Shown piece by piece: positions 55,373-64,000 of a stretch of 64,000 bases of DNA. The notes beneath the pieces were generated by a model. The model saw only the letters and a program-made list of their open reading frames with translations, was not told the origin of the DNA and made no database searches. Source of the stretch: Prevotella jejuni (GTDB lineage Bacteria; Bacteroidota; Bacteroidia; Bacteroidales; Bacteroidaceae); assembly GCF_900187995.1 (NCBI RefSeq), contig NZ_FZNZ01000005.1:1-64000 (forward strand), written 5' to 3'. The translations under genes and the position numbers were made by a program. Numbering within the stretch: the stretch's first letter is position 1; every line of letters starts with the position of its first letter.

Positions 55373-55445
55373 AATAACACTTGACTACGAATTACACAAA
55401 TTGCTCAAATTACGATGATTGCTCCATTTGATAAGTTTGCTAAAA

Positions 55446-55610
55446 CGGCTTGAATTTGTGAGGATGGCTCTATTTACTAAGACGGACAGAACGGATAGAA
55501 CGGCTTGATTTTGTGAGGACGGCTCTATTTGCTAAGACGGACAGGACGGATAGAACGGCTTGATTTTGTGAGGACGGCTCTATTTGCTAAGATGGACAGG
55601 ACGGATAGAA
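55446..55610. repeat. Three tandem 55-bp repeats
   Basis: Units start at 55446, 55501 and 55556 (CGGCTTGA, TTTGTGAGGA, GGCTCTATTT, CTAAGA, GGACAG). Units 2 and 3 are almost identical. No promoter or gene is seen in 55373-55843. Confidence 0.85.
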
Positions 55611-55843
55611 CGATCCCTCTTTCCTTCTCCTCAACCCCTAATTTAGTTTTATTTTTCTTTGCTGTCACTTTTAACATTTACCCTAATCTCGTTGACTACA
55701 AACCACTTACATGCCCACAAAACATGACAGGAATGACAGCAACTTCTAAAAAGCAAATAACCTCCCCTACACCAGACAACACAAAACAACCTCCCAAACT
55801 CGCGTCTGAGAGGCTGTAATTATATAATAATGAAAAGTTATGT

Positions 55844-58657
55844 TTACTCTGCTACTGGGCGTACACCATAACCATTCGCATAAGAACCAAGGTCATCTGT
55901 TGCAGGAGAATTAATTGTTGCTATTGTACCATCTTTCATTGATGTACGGTAACCAAATCCAAGACTACCAGCACCATCAGGCTTAGGGACTGATTGCCAG
56001 TAAAAACCAACAGTACCATTAGCAGTTAATGCTCCACTTGTACCATAACGGGCACCTCCTGCTTGGAAGTAGATTTCCTTATCGTTATCAACTTTGAATG
56101 CATAACCATTGCTCCATACAGCTCCTGTCGTGCTAAAGCCCATGAATGCATGTGCATCAGGCACCTTGAAACCTACAGGAGAAGGGTCATAGATGGTTTT
56201 TACATTATTGCGAACAGAACCATCAAGCTTATTATTGTTTGCAGACCACATATTAATAATCTGTTGATAATGCCAGCCTAATTTACCACCACCAACTTTT
56301 GGAAGCATTATGCCTGGATTTTGAATACTACGTCCAATAGTACGGGTCTTCATCTTAATTACATTAGCAGGTTCATCTCCCTTATCTTTAGGTATCTCTA
56401 CATAGTTGTTATCGAAGGTAAAACCTGTTGTATTGATACCAGGCAGTGGATCCTTACGTCCCCACTGATAAAGATTTCCATATCCTTCGCGAACATTATT
56501 GCCTGGAGCCTGCTTAAGCGTAATAGTAGCAGTCTTCTTTTCGCCTGTTTCAGCCTGTTGTTCTATCTTAACAACAACTTCACGCTTAAGTCCACCTGTC
56601 CATTTGGTGTATTTCCAACCAAGGTTATCAGTCATAAACTTATATTCAGACCCATCACTGGTAACGGCAATTTTCTTAAGAGAACTCTTAGGAGTAAACC
56701 ATAAGTGCCATGACCACATTACCTTATTACCTGCTGCATTTGTTACTGCAACAACGGCATTTCCATTCTGCAGGTTCTCTTTCTTGATTGTAAAGGTAAG
56801 GTAAGAGTCTGCGCCACTTCCTGTAACGGTAGGGGCTGTAACGATGTCCTGGCAATCTTCCCAAATAACTTTTGCACTTGTTGCTTGGTCTGAAGCATTC
56901 TGTATGTTGATATATGGAGAAGTAATTGGATCATCGTTATGATCAACGAATGTATGTAAGATGAGGTCTTCAGGATAATATCCGCCACCTGGTTTCGGTA
57001 AGTGAGTAACTGGTGCTGTACTTGTATATGCAGAAGCGTTAGTAATCCCTCCCTCAATAGCATTACCATAAACCAATGGAATACGGTATGTACCAGGTGC
57101 ACTGATAATGTAACAGTTTGCTGTATTCTCTATAGCTGGATCACCTTTAGCATTAGCAAGATTGTAGTTTGTAACAGAATCTGCAGTCTTCATTGCATTG
57201 TTGAAATCAGCCAAAACGTCACGTTGGTTGGCTTTGAAGGTAGCAGTATATTGCTCAACATCTTGTGTTGTTGTTCTGCCTTCATTAGGAATAGTCAACC
57301 AATCAGGCTTCTCACTCATAGAGAAGGTACCATCTCCATCAGCGTCATAGCTAACTACCTTCCATTTAACAGGGCGATGCTGCTTATCATCGTCTACGTA
57401 TGATGTAATCTGATATGATGTAGTTGCACCTTCAGTGTTTGCTGCTTCAGTTGGATTAGGAGTAGCTTCGAAGGTGTATTTAAGGTTATTAGCAGACTGT
57501 GACAATGCGTATGTCTTTGTTGTACCAGCCTTCCAAGTACCAGCGAATGGTGCTACGATAGCTGGAGAAGCTTGATTGTCGAAGTAAACCTTTACCTTGA
57601 CATCCGATGACAACGTTTGTGGAATCATGTAGAATGTGAAGCTATCACCATCCTTACCAACGATAGTCTCGTTGACATGACCAGATGTGTTTACGCTGAT
57701 ACCACTGAGTGTGAAGGTTGCAGGAGTGCTGACATCAGACCATGCACTGTTGAAAGATGCACCAGTAGTAGCCTGTACTGATGAAGGCAAAGTGAACTTA
57801 CCCTTGCTCTTTGCACCAACAATCTCAATCTTTGTAATCTTATGAGTACCTGACAAGCGGTCGCCAATCTTGAAGCGGATAGCGGTCATTGCGTGCTGGA
57901 ACTGCAAAGGAACTGCAGGCGCAGTACCCAAGGTTGCATAGTGAATAGGTGTTTCACCTGTACAAGCAGTCATCAAGTCCTTCTGATCCTGTACACCTGG
58001 TTCAACCTCAATGTTTACGTATGGAGTTGAAGTGTTTGTTGATGGAGATAATGTTAGCTTACTGTATGATGTTGTTACCTGTGGATAAACAGCATAGAAG
58101 CGTGCGTATGGCTCACTCCATGACCAAAGTTGAGTCGTTGCGAGTGTACCATTAGCATTTACCTCAGCATTGTAGAACCAAGGAGTGGTGCTGATGCCTG
58201 TTGCAGAACTACCACGATAAGCGATGGCTGAGAACTTGCCCAGCGTAGCGGTTGTGGTAATCTTAGCACGTGTAGCCACTGCATTATCGTTTGTAAAGTC
58301 GTCGTCAATACCAGCGACCGTACTCTCTATAAGGCAATACTTACTGTTACCAGGGATTTCTATCTTGCGTGTTGCAAGGTCTTCAGGTGTCAATCCCTGT
58401 GTCTGTAGCTGCTCTGCATAACCAGCACGAGTCATTGCAAAGTTAGGGTTAGCCTTTGCTGCCTGCTGAGCTTGCTTGTCGGCAGTAGTTACCTGAAATC
58501 TTACGGCAGTGCCATCCTGCCCAACATTTGTAGAATCAAGTTCATTGTCTGAGCAGGCAGTCAGTCCCAAGATAGTCAGTCCACTAAGACATGCAAATGT
58601 GAGTGCCGCTGTTGATTTGCGTCCAGCATTGCACTTGCGAATATTATTTAACTTCAT
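55844..58657 (-). CDS. Fimbrillin-like lipoprotein with BACON-type and FISUMP-like parts
   Basis: A 937-residue lipoprotein (lipobox GLTAC near residue 35). About 50-385 has the fimbrillin-family outline: RFQVTTAD start, MTRAGY, SYSKLTLSPSTN, QFQHAMTAIRFKIGD (a typical fimbrillin strand) and VKVYFDNQ. About 390-740 contains BACON/Ig-like repeats (KPDWLTIPNEGRTTT, ATITLKQAPG). About 740-937 has a FISUMP-like C-terminus (GNLYQWGRKDPLP, VGFKVPDAHAF, YANGYGVRPV). Such proteins are surface adhesins or fimbrial minor subunits. It is far longer than shaft fimbrillins (about 350-450). A 51-nt gap separates it from the 55-residue peptide gene, and both share the promoter at 59018-59048. Confidence 0.8.
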   Translation of the reverse strand: MKLNNIRKCNAGRKSTAALTFACLSGLTILGLTACSDNELDSTNVGQDGTAVRFQVTTADKQAQQAAKANPNFAMTRAGYAEQLQTQGLTPEDLATRKIEIPGNSKYCLIESTVAGIDDDFTNDNAVATRAKITTTATLGKFSAIAYRGSSATGISTTPWFYNAEVNANGTLATTQLWSWSEPYARFYAVYPQVTTSYSKLTLSPSTNTSTPYVNIEVEPGVQDQKDLMTACTGETPIHYATLGTAPAVPLQFQHAMTAIRFKIGDRLSGTHKITKIEIVGAKSKGKFTLPSSVQATTGASFNSAWSDVSTPATFTLSGISVNTSGHVNETIVGKDGDSFTFYMIPQTLSSDVKVKVYFDNQASPAIVAPFAGTWKAGTTKTYALSQSANNLKYTFEATPNPTEAANTEGATTSYQITSYVDDDKQHRPVKWKVVSYDADGDGTFSMSEKPDWLTIPNEGRTTTQDVEQYTATFKANQRDVLADFNNAMKTADSVTNYNLANAKGDPAIENTANCYIISAPGTYRIPLVYGNAIEGGITNASAYTSTAPVTHLPKPGGGYYPEDLILHTFVDHNDDPITSPYINIQNASDQATSAKVIWEDCQDIVTAPTVTGSGADSYLTFTIKKENLQNGNAVVAVTNAAGNKVMWSWHLWFTPKSSLKKIAVTSDGSEYKFMTDNLGWKYTKWTGGLKREVVVKIEQQAETGEKKTATITLKQAPGNNVREGYGNLYQWGRKDPLPGINTTGFTFDNNYVEIPKDKGDEPANVIKMKTRTIGRSIQNPGIMLPKVGGGKLGWHYQQIINMWSANNNKLDGSVRNNVKTIYDPSPVGFKVPDAHAFMGFSTTGAVWSNGYAFKVDNDKEIYFQAGGARYGTSGALTANGTVGFYWQSVPKPDGAGSLGFGYRTSMKDGTIATINSPATDDLGSYANGYGVRPVAE

Positions 58658-58708
58658 GAGTTGGTAATTTGTTTTGTTTTTTACATTTAAATAGCCTACA
58701 TCTCCTAA

Positions 58709-58876
58709 TTAATTCTCTGGTACGAGGTTTGTATCATCATCGTCCTCTGTAGGAGGAACTACTATAGGAGTCGTTTTAACAGGAGGACTACCCGCCAAGA
58801 TTGGGCAATCCCCAGCCAAAGCAAACATCGTAATCTGTGGCTCAACATAAGCCTTTTTCTCTTCGTTCAGTTTCAT
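58709..58876 (-). CDS. 55-residue peptide upstream of the fimbrillin-like gene
   Basis: An ATG at 58876 opens a clean 55-codon frame: MKLNEEKKAYVEPQITMFAL, then AGDCPILAGS, a Pro-rich middle and an acidic end (TEDDDDTNLVPEN). It has no signal peptide and one Cys. The YVEPQI opening is like many short Bacteroidota proteins (YxxPxI/M near the start, then a small A/G/S-rich turn), which often precede surface-protein genes and look like leader or precursor peptides. The placement after a strong promoter and before a large fimbrillin-like gene supports it. Its function is unknown; a modified-peptide precursor is one guess. Confidence 0.65.
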   Translation of the reverse strand: MKLNEEKKAYVEPQITMFALAGDCPILAGSPPVKTTPIVVPPTEDDDDTNLVPEN

Positions 58877-59017
58877 TTTCTTATAATTACATTTCGTTTG
58901 GGATATCGTTTTATCAGGTTAATTTATGTCGTTTACAGTGGCTTTTACTTATAAACGCATACTAAAGATATGACTTAATATGTTAATAATACCGTATCAT
59001 TATCCTAAAATTGGGTG

Positions 59018-59048
59018 CAAAGTTAATAAAAGTCACATAAATAAACAA
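59018..59048 (-). promoter_or_regulatory. Promoter of the 55-aa peptide/fimbrillin operon
   Basis: On the minus strand TAACTTTG (59025-59018) and TTG (59048-59046) are 20 nt apart, a full consensus match. The start would be near 59011, giving a leader of about 135 nt to the peptide gene. Confidence 0.7.
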
Positions 59049-59214
59049 ATTTTGCTTAAACATATTAAAGCCCCATCAATCATCGTAACTAATTGATGAC
59101 CAACACCTTTATTCTATATAAGTTCACTTTCTAAGAAGCGTTTATTTAACTATTTTTATACATCGACAAGCTATTAAATGAGCCTCTCAACCCTTCAAGA
59201 CTATCAACCAAGAG

Positions 59215-59425
59215 AGGATAAAACGTAGGGGACAGGGTAAAAGAAGACAGAATAACAGAGGAACGGGAACAGGTAACAGGGGAGGAGACAGGGTAACAGA
59301 GGAACAGAGGGGGTGTCAAGGGGGCGGGACAGGGTAAATGGAGACAGAATAACAGAGGAACAAAGATAAAGGAACAAAGATATAGTAACAAAGATAAAGT
59401 AACAAAGATAAAGTAACAAGATAAA
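59215..59425. repeat. GACAGGGTAACAG / AACAAAGATAAAG minisatellite
   Basis: The first half repeats the words of 55155-55372; the second half (59354-59425) has four to five copies of a GTAACAAAGATAA unit of about 15 nt. It holds no gene. Confidence 0.75.
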
Positions 59426-59462
59426 ATAAAACTTAACTACGAATTACTCGAATTACCAGATT

Positions 59463-59575
59463 TGCTAGTCATGCTAGTCATGCTAACCCTGCTAGTCATG
59501 CTAACCCTGCTAGTCATGCTAACCCTGCTAGTCATGCTAGCCCTGCTAGTCCCGCCAGTCCTGCTAGCCCCACCA
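59463..59575. repeat. 9/18-bp TGCTAGTCA microsatellite
   Basis: About 12 copies of a 9-base unit (TGCTAGTCA, TGCTAACCC) in alternating 18-base pairs, degenerating into CTGCTAGCCCC at the right. It lies 90 nt before the rubrerythrin promoter. Confidence 0.85.
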
Positions 59576-59665
59576 GAACAGCCACCCACCCCTTCTAAGC
59601 ACTGTTAATACTAATTATTCGTTGTCTAAATAGGTCTGTCTATACGAAAAAAACAGCCGTTAATG

Positions 59666-59696
59666 TTGACAGATTGGAAAATAATCTCTACCTTTG
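59666..59696 (+). promoter_or_regulatory. Promoter of the rubrerythrin gene
   Basis: TTG at 59666-59668 and TACCTTTG at 59689-59696 are 20 nt apart. The start would be near 59703, giving a leader of about 120 nt. Confidence 0.7.
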
Positions 59697-59822
59697 CACT
59701 CGCAAGATTGTAATAATTACAGGATATAAATATACCATCTATAGAGCTGAAAATCAGCAGATATTAGTCTACACGCTCGTGATAAGCGAAACAAGAAATA
59801 ACATTTATAATACAAAAACATT

Positions 59823-60476
59823 ATGAAAAAGAAATTTATTTGCACTGTTTGTGGTTATATCTACGAAGGAACAGAGGCACCAACAGAGTGTCCAGTATGT
59901 CACGCTAAGGCAGAGAAGTTCAAGGAGTTCGACCCAGAGGCATTGAAGGGTACTAAGACTGAGCAGAACCTCAAGACCGCTTTCGCTGGTGAGAGCCAGG
60001 CTCACACCAAGTATCTCTACTATGCTTCAAAGGCTAAGAAGGACGGCTATGAGCAGATTGCTGGTTTCTTCGAGGAGACAGCACGCAACGAGAAGGAGCA
60101 TGCTAAGATTTGGTTCAAGTTCCTCCACGGTGGTGATATCCCTACAACAACCATAAACCTCGCTGACGCAGCAGCTGGTGAGAACTATGAGTGGACTGAT
60201 ATGTACGAGCAGATGGCTAAGGATGCTATGGAGGAAGGCTTCCCAGAGTTGGCAGTTAAGTTCCGCAGTGTTGGTAAGGTTGAGAAGCACCACGAGGAGC
60301 GTTACCGCAAGCTGTTGAAGAACATCGATGACAAAGTCGTATTCTCACGTGACGGCGACTGTATCTGGCAGTGTCGTAACTGCGGTCACATCGTTGTTGG
60401 CAAGAAGGCTCCAGCTGTTTGCCCTGTATGTAACCACCCACAGAGCTTCTTCCAGATTGAGGAGACAAACTACTAA
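59823..60476 (+). CDS. rbr: Rubrerythrin with rubredoxin sites at both ends
   Basis: A 217-residue cytoplasmic protein. An N-terminal rubredoxin-type site has C7, C10, C23 and C26. The ferritin-like four-helix diiron domain lies at about 45-170 with Glu/His ligands in [26 protein letters not shown] and [11 protein letters not shown]-terminal rubredoxin-type site has C184, C187, C200 and C203. It acts as a peroxidase that removes hydrogen peroxide, important in anaerobes exposed to oxygen. Classical rubrerythrin has only the C-terminal site and reverse rubrerythrin only the N-terminal site; this form has both. It is a single gene with its own promoter and terminator. Confidence 0.93.
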   Translation: MKKKFICTVCGYIYEGTEAPTECPVCHAKAEKFKEFDPEALKGTKTEQNLKTAFAGESQAHTKYLYYASKAKKDGYEQIAGFFEETARNEKEHAKIWFKFLHGGDIPTTTINLADAAAGENYEWTDMYEQMAKDAMEEGFPELAVKFRSVGKVEKHHEERYRKLLKNIDDKVVFSRDGDCIWQCRNCGHIVVGKKAPAVCPVCNHPQSFFQIEETNY

Positions 60477-60515
60477 TACAACGCAAGCATAATTCCAAAA
60501 TGCGTTTACCATATC

Positions 60516-60550
60516 ATGCCAAGGTCCGTAAGGGTCTTGGCATTTTGTTT
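60516..60550 (+). terminator. Rho-independent terminator of the rubrerythrin gene
   Basis: ATGCCAAGGTCC and GGGTCTTGGCAT pair (with two G-T wobbles) around a GTAA loop, followed by TTTTGTTT. It ends about 75 nt after the stop codon. Confidence 0.85.
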
Positions 60551-60647
60551 ATCCCCTCTCCCCCACGTCTCTCGTATTTCTCTAATTATATCGTTTAACT
60601 CTACTATTCTTTATTTCTCCAACCCTTGAAGATAGCATGAACCTTCC

Positions 60648-60803
60648 TTATCCATCGATACGATAGCTATATTTCCAAAGAATGCCTCGGTTAAACATAT
60701 TAACATATTTCATTCCACGCATAGCCTCAGCAACAATTGGATTACGATAATCATTGACCGTAGGGAAGTTTTCAGGATGAGACTCTCTATAACTTTCTTT
60801 TTT
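60648..60803 (-). pseudogene. C-terminal fragment of an AlbA_2/ATP-binding DNA-binding protein
   Basis: One minus-strand frame of about 50 codons, running to a TAA at 60650-60648, reads HPENFPTVNDYRNPIVAEAM, then YVNMFNRGI. This is the hallmark of the C-terminal ATPase part of AlbA_2-type (Schlafen-like) putative DNA-binding proteins (YRNPxxAEAM, then FNRGI). There is a stop just upstream (60804-60806) and no start codon or N-terminal domain. It is best read as a remnant left between rubrerythrin and the sialidase. Confidence is moderate, as it rests on motif memory. Confidence 0.6.
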
Positions 60804-60820
60804 TCATTTATGCTTATTCT

Positions 60821-63800
60821 TTAATATACCACCTTCTTCCCATCAACAATATACACGCCACGGTGCTGGAGAGAGTGGGGACTGAGACGCTGACCATGGA
60901 GGTTATAGATGGTATGGGGAGCGGTGGAGAGGACTGGAGCGAGGCGGATGGCATCGTCTGTCTCGTGGTAGTCAGTGGGCTCGATGAACCATTGGGAGGC
61001 ATCAGAGGTGGTAGTCCATGCGACGATATTACCGTTGTTATCGGCATGGATGGCTGGGTAAGCCGCTTGGGCTGGGTCCATACTCTGTAGATAACTGCGT
61101 CCGTCTATCGTTGACACAATGGTGTATCGGCCCGCATCAGCCTTATTATCAGTGACTAACAGCGGTGTGTTCGTTCGTAGCGTAGGCTTAGCAAACACCT
61201 TGTGTTTCGCATTCTTTATCGTCCAATACCCCTCGGTAGTCTCAATGAACTGGAAGAGTACGGACGGATCAGTCGTTGGTGTACTAACAGAACCCTGCTT
61301 GAGTTGCGTGCCATCAGTCGTTAGTACCACATTACGCTTTAGGTTGTTTGTCAGTCGATACCACCTCCCACGCTCAATCTTCACACGTGTCACACCGCTA
61401 AGAAGCTGCTTTTGCGCTGCAGCCATCGCCTCTTGTGCATGAAAGTATGCTGTCTCATCGCCACCTGTCGCAGCCGTAGCGAGGGCCGCACCGACCCCAT
61501 CGAGCGAAGCCTCAACGCCTGTCAATCCTGCAGCCACAGGCATACCGACATATTTCCCATTAGCCTCTCGATAAGTGTGAACACGTGAGCGAAGCATTTC
61601 GGCAGCCTGTTGGATATAAGGACCACGGTCGACTGTGTGGTCGATGACATATCGTCCGTTCGTCAAGTCCTCCAAAGGTATCTGTTTGAAGATGATGTTA
61701 TATCCCCCGATACCGCCTGTTGCCTCTTCCTCATAGACGTATCCTATCTTGTCATTCACCAACAGTTCCATCCCCGTATAGCATGATCCAATCTGGCTCA
61801 CCTGCTTTCCTTTGTGCCAATCAGTCCCTAAAGCCGTCGCTGTTGCATAACTCTCGTAGTTAGCAAGTTCCTTGAAATACACGCCCACACGCTCTCGTGC
61901 CGTGGAATGGGTGATACTCTGTAAGGCTACAAAGAGTTTCCTGCCATCCGACACACGCCGTGCTGGGACGATGAGTATCTCGCCATTGACCGCATTGACG
62001 GCATTGTTCATTGCTTCAGCATTCGTTTGGAACTCCCATCGGCCCTCTCCTTTGGCGATGTCGGTATAGCTGAAGAGACTATACCCACGTGAGTTTGAAC
62101 CTCGATTGCGCACACTCACCAGCACACTACCGTCTGGTAGTTCCTCTACCTTAGACTCGTCAGCGCCCGTACTTGGCAACTGCATCGGTCCACCGAGTAG
62201 TTTCCATGTTGCACCGAAGTCGTCAGAAAAGATGACAAAGGTAGCGTTCTGCTTGGTATTATTCGTTGGATAAGCGATATACAGACGGTTATAAGCCCCC
62301 TGCTTAACGTATCGGCTCTGCATAATCTTCCCACTTGTCAGGAACAGACCATTCGTCTTACCGCCCAAGCTGTTCTTTGTCAAGTTGTATATCTGGTAGG
62401 TCAACGAGTCCTTCGTCCATGTTTCTCCACCGTCACTACTATGCAATCGCACCACATGTTGGGGTTGTTCGTACCGACTATCAAAGAAGCTTGTGTGTCC
62501 ACCGACGCACATCACGAGTAAATTCTGCGGATTGTTCCGATCGACAACGATAGAGGGATCGCCAAAGCTGTAGGTCCACTGCTTCGAACTATGGTCTTGT
62601 TGCGCATCACCAGCAGCGATGGTACGATAGTTAGCATCCCATGTCGCGCCATGGTCTGAGCTGGTTTTCATAACGATATCGTTATGTCCATTACCCATAC
62701 CGATGTCCGATCCCGTCCGACGGAGGTCTACCGCCACAAAAAGCTTACCGTTGCCATCCTGCCCCAGAGCAGGGATACGATAGCCAAAGGGCGACTTCGT
62801 GTTATCAAAGACGATTGCTGTCTGATATTTCTCATTGTCGGCTATCTGCTTCTTCACCACCTCCCCGACGGCAGGGGCTATCTGTATCGTCAGCTGTTGG
62901 ATATGGGCTGCGTCCGTCAACACCTGAAACGGAACACTCTGCAAGGCTATGCCGTCCACCGAGAAAGACTTTGCAGCAGTATTCGTGGCCGTCTCTGTCT
63001 TCGCTGTCGTCACATCCTTTACCGTCGTCGAACCCGCCTCTCCCTTGAAAGAGAAGCTATAGCCCGTGATGACATAGCCTTTCTCCACTGAGAGCGTATA
63101 GTTCTGACTATTCTTACTTGAGATGATAATCGTCTTTGGCGACGTCGCACTGCTATATCCGATATTGTTTTTTCCATTCGCATTGGCCAAGGTCACGACC
63201 GGATCACCAGCGTTAGAAATGAGATAAGTGTTCCATGCTTGTCCCTTTGTCTTCCTGTCTTGTCGATAGAAAGTGGCGTTATCAGGGTCGAGCACACGTG
63301 CCTCAAGCACCGTCGCAAAGGCAGGTTCGATGAGAACCGTCGACCCATTGTCCTTTCCACCAGTCCAGAAACAGATCTGACCCGACTGTCCGCTGAGGTT
63401 TAAGGCGTATCCATTGGCATCTCGCAATTGCATATAAACAGGGTCGGTGAAGGCTGAAGAGAGGTTGGATGATGCCGAGAACCACCACTTAGCACACTTC
63501 GTATTCCCCTCCAACGGCTCCATCGTCGCCTCAGCCGTATTCGTTGCAGGGGCCACAGCGACAAGTGCTTTCGTCGTACCGAAGGCTTTGTTGTATAGTG
63601 TATAGCCTTCCTGCTCATTGCCAACGAAGCACCAAAGCTGATTGTCAGGCTGCTGCGGCATCGTACGGTCCACATTCCCCGCCGTTGCAGGCACCTCACT
63701 GATACTCCCATCAGCCGCAGCAACAGCCAAGGTAGTGTTCTTGAACTTCAATGTGTACCATCGTGTGCCCTCCGCAAAATCACCTCCTACAATGGTTGTG

Positions 63801-64000
63801 GGCACAAAGGGATGAAGTGACGTCGCTCCTGCCCCCTGCACACTCAGCCCATTAGTCATCATACGCTCCCCCGTCATCATCTGAGTCTGCCAATAGTTTG
63901 CGTGTAGCGGTAGCCCATTCACCATCTTACGCTCCCCCGTCATCATCTGAGTCTGCCGATAGTCTGCGTGGGTCCGTTGGTTATTAGTCCTCATACGCTC
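60821..64000 (-). CDS. Exo-alpha-sialidase with T9SS-type tail, 5' end outside the window
   Basis: At least 1059 codons are visible; the frame stays open to the last base, so the gene is partial. An N-terminal sialidase-associated beta domain (about 55-385, with WYTLKFKNTTLAVA and a W-rich trefoil-like start) precedes the six-bladed propeller. The FRIP-type motif FGYRIPAL is near 402, and Asp boxes SSDHGATW, SSDGGETW and SDDFGATW follow near 447, 523 and 593. After about 870 comes a ricin-like/beta-trefoil region (RGRWYRLTNNLKRNVVL) and a T9SS type A tail (IYNLHGQRLSP, RGVYIVDGKKVVY). It should release terminal sialic acid from host glycoproteins. No signal peptide is visible, and the start must lie beyond 64000 or within the 5' repeats. 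Confidence 0.9.
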   Translation of the reverse strand, partial: ERMRTNNQRTHADYRQTQMMTGERKMVNGLPLHANYWQTQMMTGERMMTNGLSVQGAGATSLHPFVPTTIVGGDFAEGTRWYTLKFKNTTLAVAAADGSISEVPATAGNVDRTMPQQPDNQLWCFVGNEQEGYTLYNKAFGTTKALVAVAPATNTAEATMEPLEGNTKCAKWWFSASSNLSSAFTDPVYMQLRDANGYALNLSGQSGQICFWTGGKDNGSTVLIEPAFATVLEARVLDPDNATFYRQDRKTKGQAWNTYLISNAGDPVVTLANANGKNNIGYSSATSPKTIIISSKNSQNYTLSVEKGYVITGYSFSFKGEAGSTTVKDVTTAKTETATNTAAKSFSVDGIALQSVPFQVLTDAAHIQQLTIQIAPAVGEVVKKQIADNEKYQTAIVFDNTKSPFGYRIPALGQDGNGKLFVAVDLRRTGSDIGMGNGHNDIVMKTSSDHGATWDANYRTIAAGDAQQDHSSKQWTYSFGDPSIVVDRNNPQNLLVMCVGGHTSFFDSRYEQPQHVVRLHSSDGGETWTKDSLTYQIYNLTKNSLGGKTNGLFLTSGKIMQSRYVKQGAYNRLYIAYPTNNTKQNATFVIFSDDFGATWKLLGGPMQLPSTGADESKVEELPDGSVLVSVRNRGSNSRGYSLFSYTDIAKGEGRWEFQTNAEAMNNAVNAVNGEILIVPARRVSDGRKLFVALQSITHSTARERVGVYFKELANYESYATATALGTDWHKGKQVSQIGSCYTGMELLVNDKIGYVYEEEATGGIGGYNIIFKQIPLEDLTNGRYVIDHTVDRGPYIQQAAEMLRSRVHTYREANGKYVGMPVAAGLTGVEASLDGVGAALATAATGGDETAYFHAQEAMAAAQKQLLSGVTRVKIERGRWYRLTNNLKRNVVLTTDGTQLKQGSVSTPTTDPSVLFQFIETTEGYWTIKNAKHKVFAKPTLRTNTPLLVTDNKADAGRYTIVSTIDGRSYLQSMDPAQAAYPAIHADNNGNIVAWTTTSDASQWFIEPTDYHETDDAIRLAPVLSTAPHTIYNLHGQRLSPHSLQHRGVYIVDGKKVVY
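63850..64000. repeat. 66-bp in-frame repeats at the 5' end of the sialidase gene
   Basis: Two full units and part of a third, each encoding about 22 residues of the type HADYRQTQMMTGERKMVNGL. The array runs off the window. It keeps the reading frame, so repeat number would only lengthen the N-terminal region. Confidence 0.75.

Noticed and set aside
1..64000. tRNA, rRNA, transposases, phage genes or an origin
   Set aside because: None recognised on either strand; the repeats lack an adjoining transposase and there are no DnaA-box clusters.

Overview
The window looks like a chromosome segment from a Bacteroidota species, most likely an oral or gut Prevotella-type organism. The pointers are two SusC/SusD pairs, BACON and DUF1735 lipoproteins, a fimbrillin-like lipoprotein, C-terminal tails of the type IX secretion (T9SS) kind on two enzymes, and promoters of the Bacteroidota form (TAnnTTTG at -7, TTG about 20 nt further upstream). 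No rRNA, tRNA, CRISPR array, transposase or phage gene was found. Long intergenic gaps are filled with dispersed and tandem repeats.

Layout. 1-5.2 kb: a candidate small RNA on the minus strand, then a large inner-membrane protein that fuses a GH18-type module, a NodB deacetylase and a GT2 synthase. 5.0-11.4 kb: minus-strand secreted proteins (erythromycin-esterase family, three unrecognised exported proteins, a PAP2 phosphatase with a C-terminal extension). 13.0-26.0 kb: a minus-strand polysaccharide utilisation operon (IPT/NHL lipoprotein, SusC, SusD, DUF1735-type lipoprotein, BACON/F5-8C lipoprotein, M60 metallopeptidase), followed upstream at 27.7-31.5 kb by a separately promoted multidomain GH31 enzyme. 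M60 peptidases and this form of GH31 point to mucin-type O-glycoproteins. 46.7-54.7 kb: a second operon (SusC, SusD-like_2, GH18, DUF1735-LamG, DUF1735-like/F5-8C) whose order resembles the Bacteroides N-glycan locus with a surface endo-beta-N-acetylglucosaminidase. 55.8-59.0 kb: a 55-residue peptide gene and a large fimbrillin-like lipoprotein. 59.8-60.5 kb: a rubrerythrin with two rubredoxin sites. 60.8-64.0 kb: a T9SS-tailed sialidase cut by the window edge. Sialidase, M60, GH31 and GH18 together suit stripping of host glycoproteins.

The most unusual part is 33.2-44.7 kb, a plus-strand nine-gene operon with its own promoter and terminator. It encodes a vWA-like lipoprotein, a 3-TM protein, a short tubulin/FtsZ-like protein, a 1128-residue actin/Hsp70-fold protein, a second protein with a degenerate actin-like head, a TPR/coiled-coil body and a repeated acidic-FF tail, a TerD protein, a membrane anchor with a C-terminal CW_7 (Cpl-7) wall-binding motif, a 54-residue membrane protein and a TerB-like protein. 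It combines parts known from Ter/tubulin-like conflict or stress systems with an envelope anchor. I know of no described function for this exact set; it is the best candidate here for a new system.
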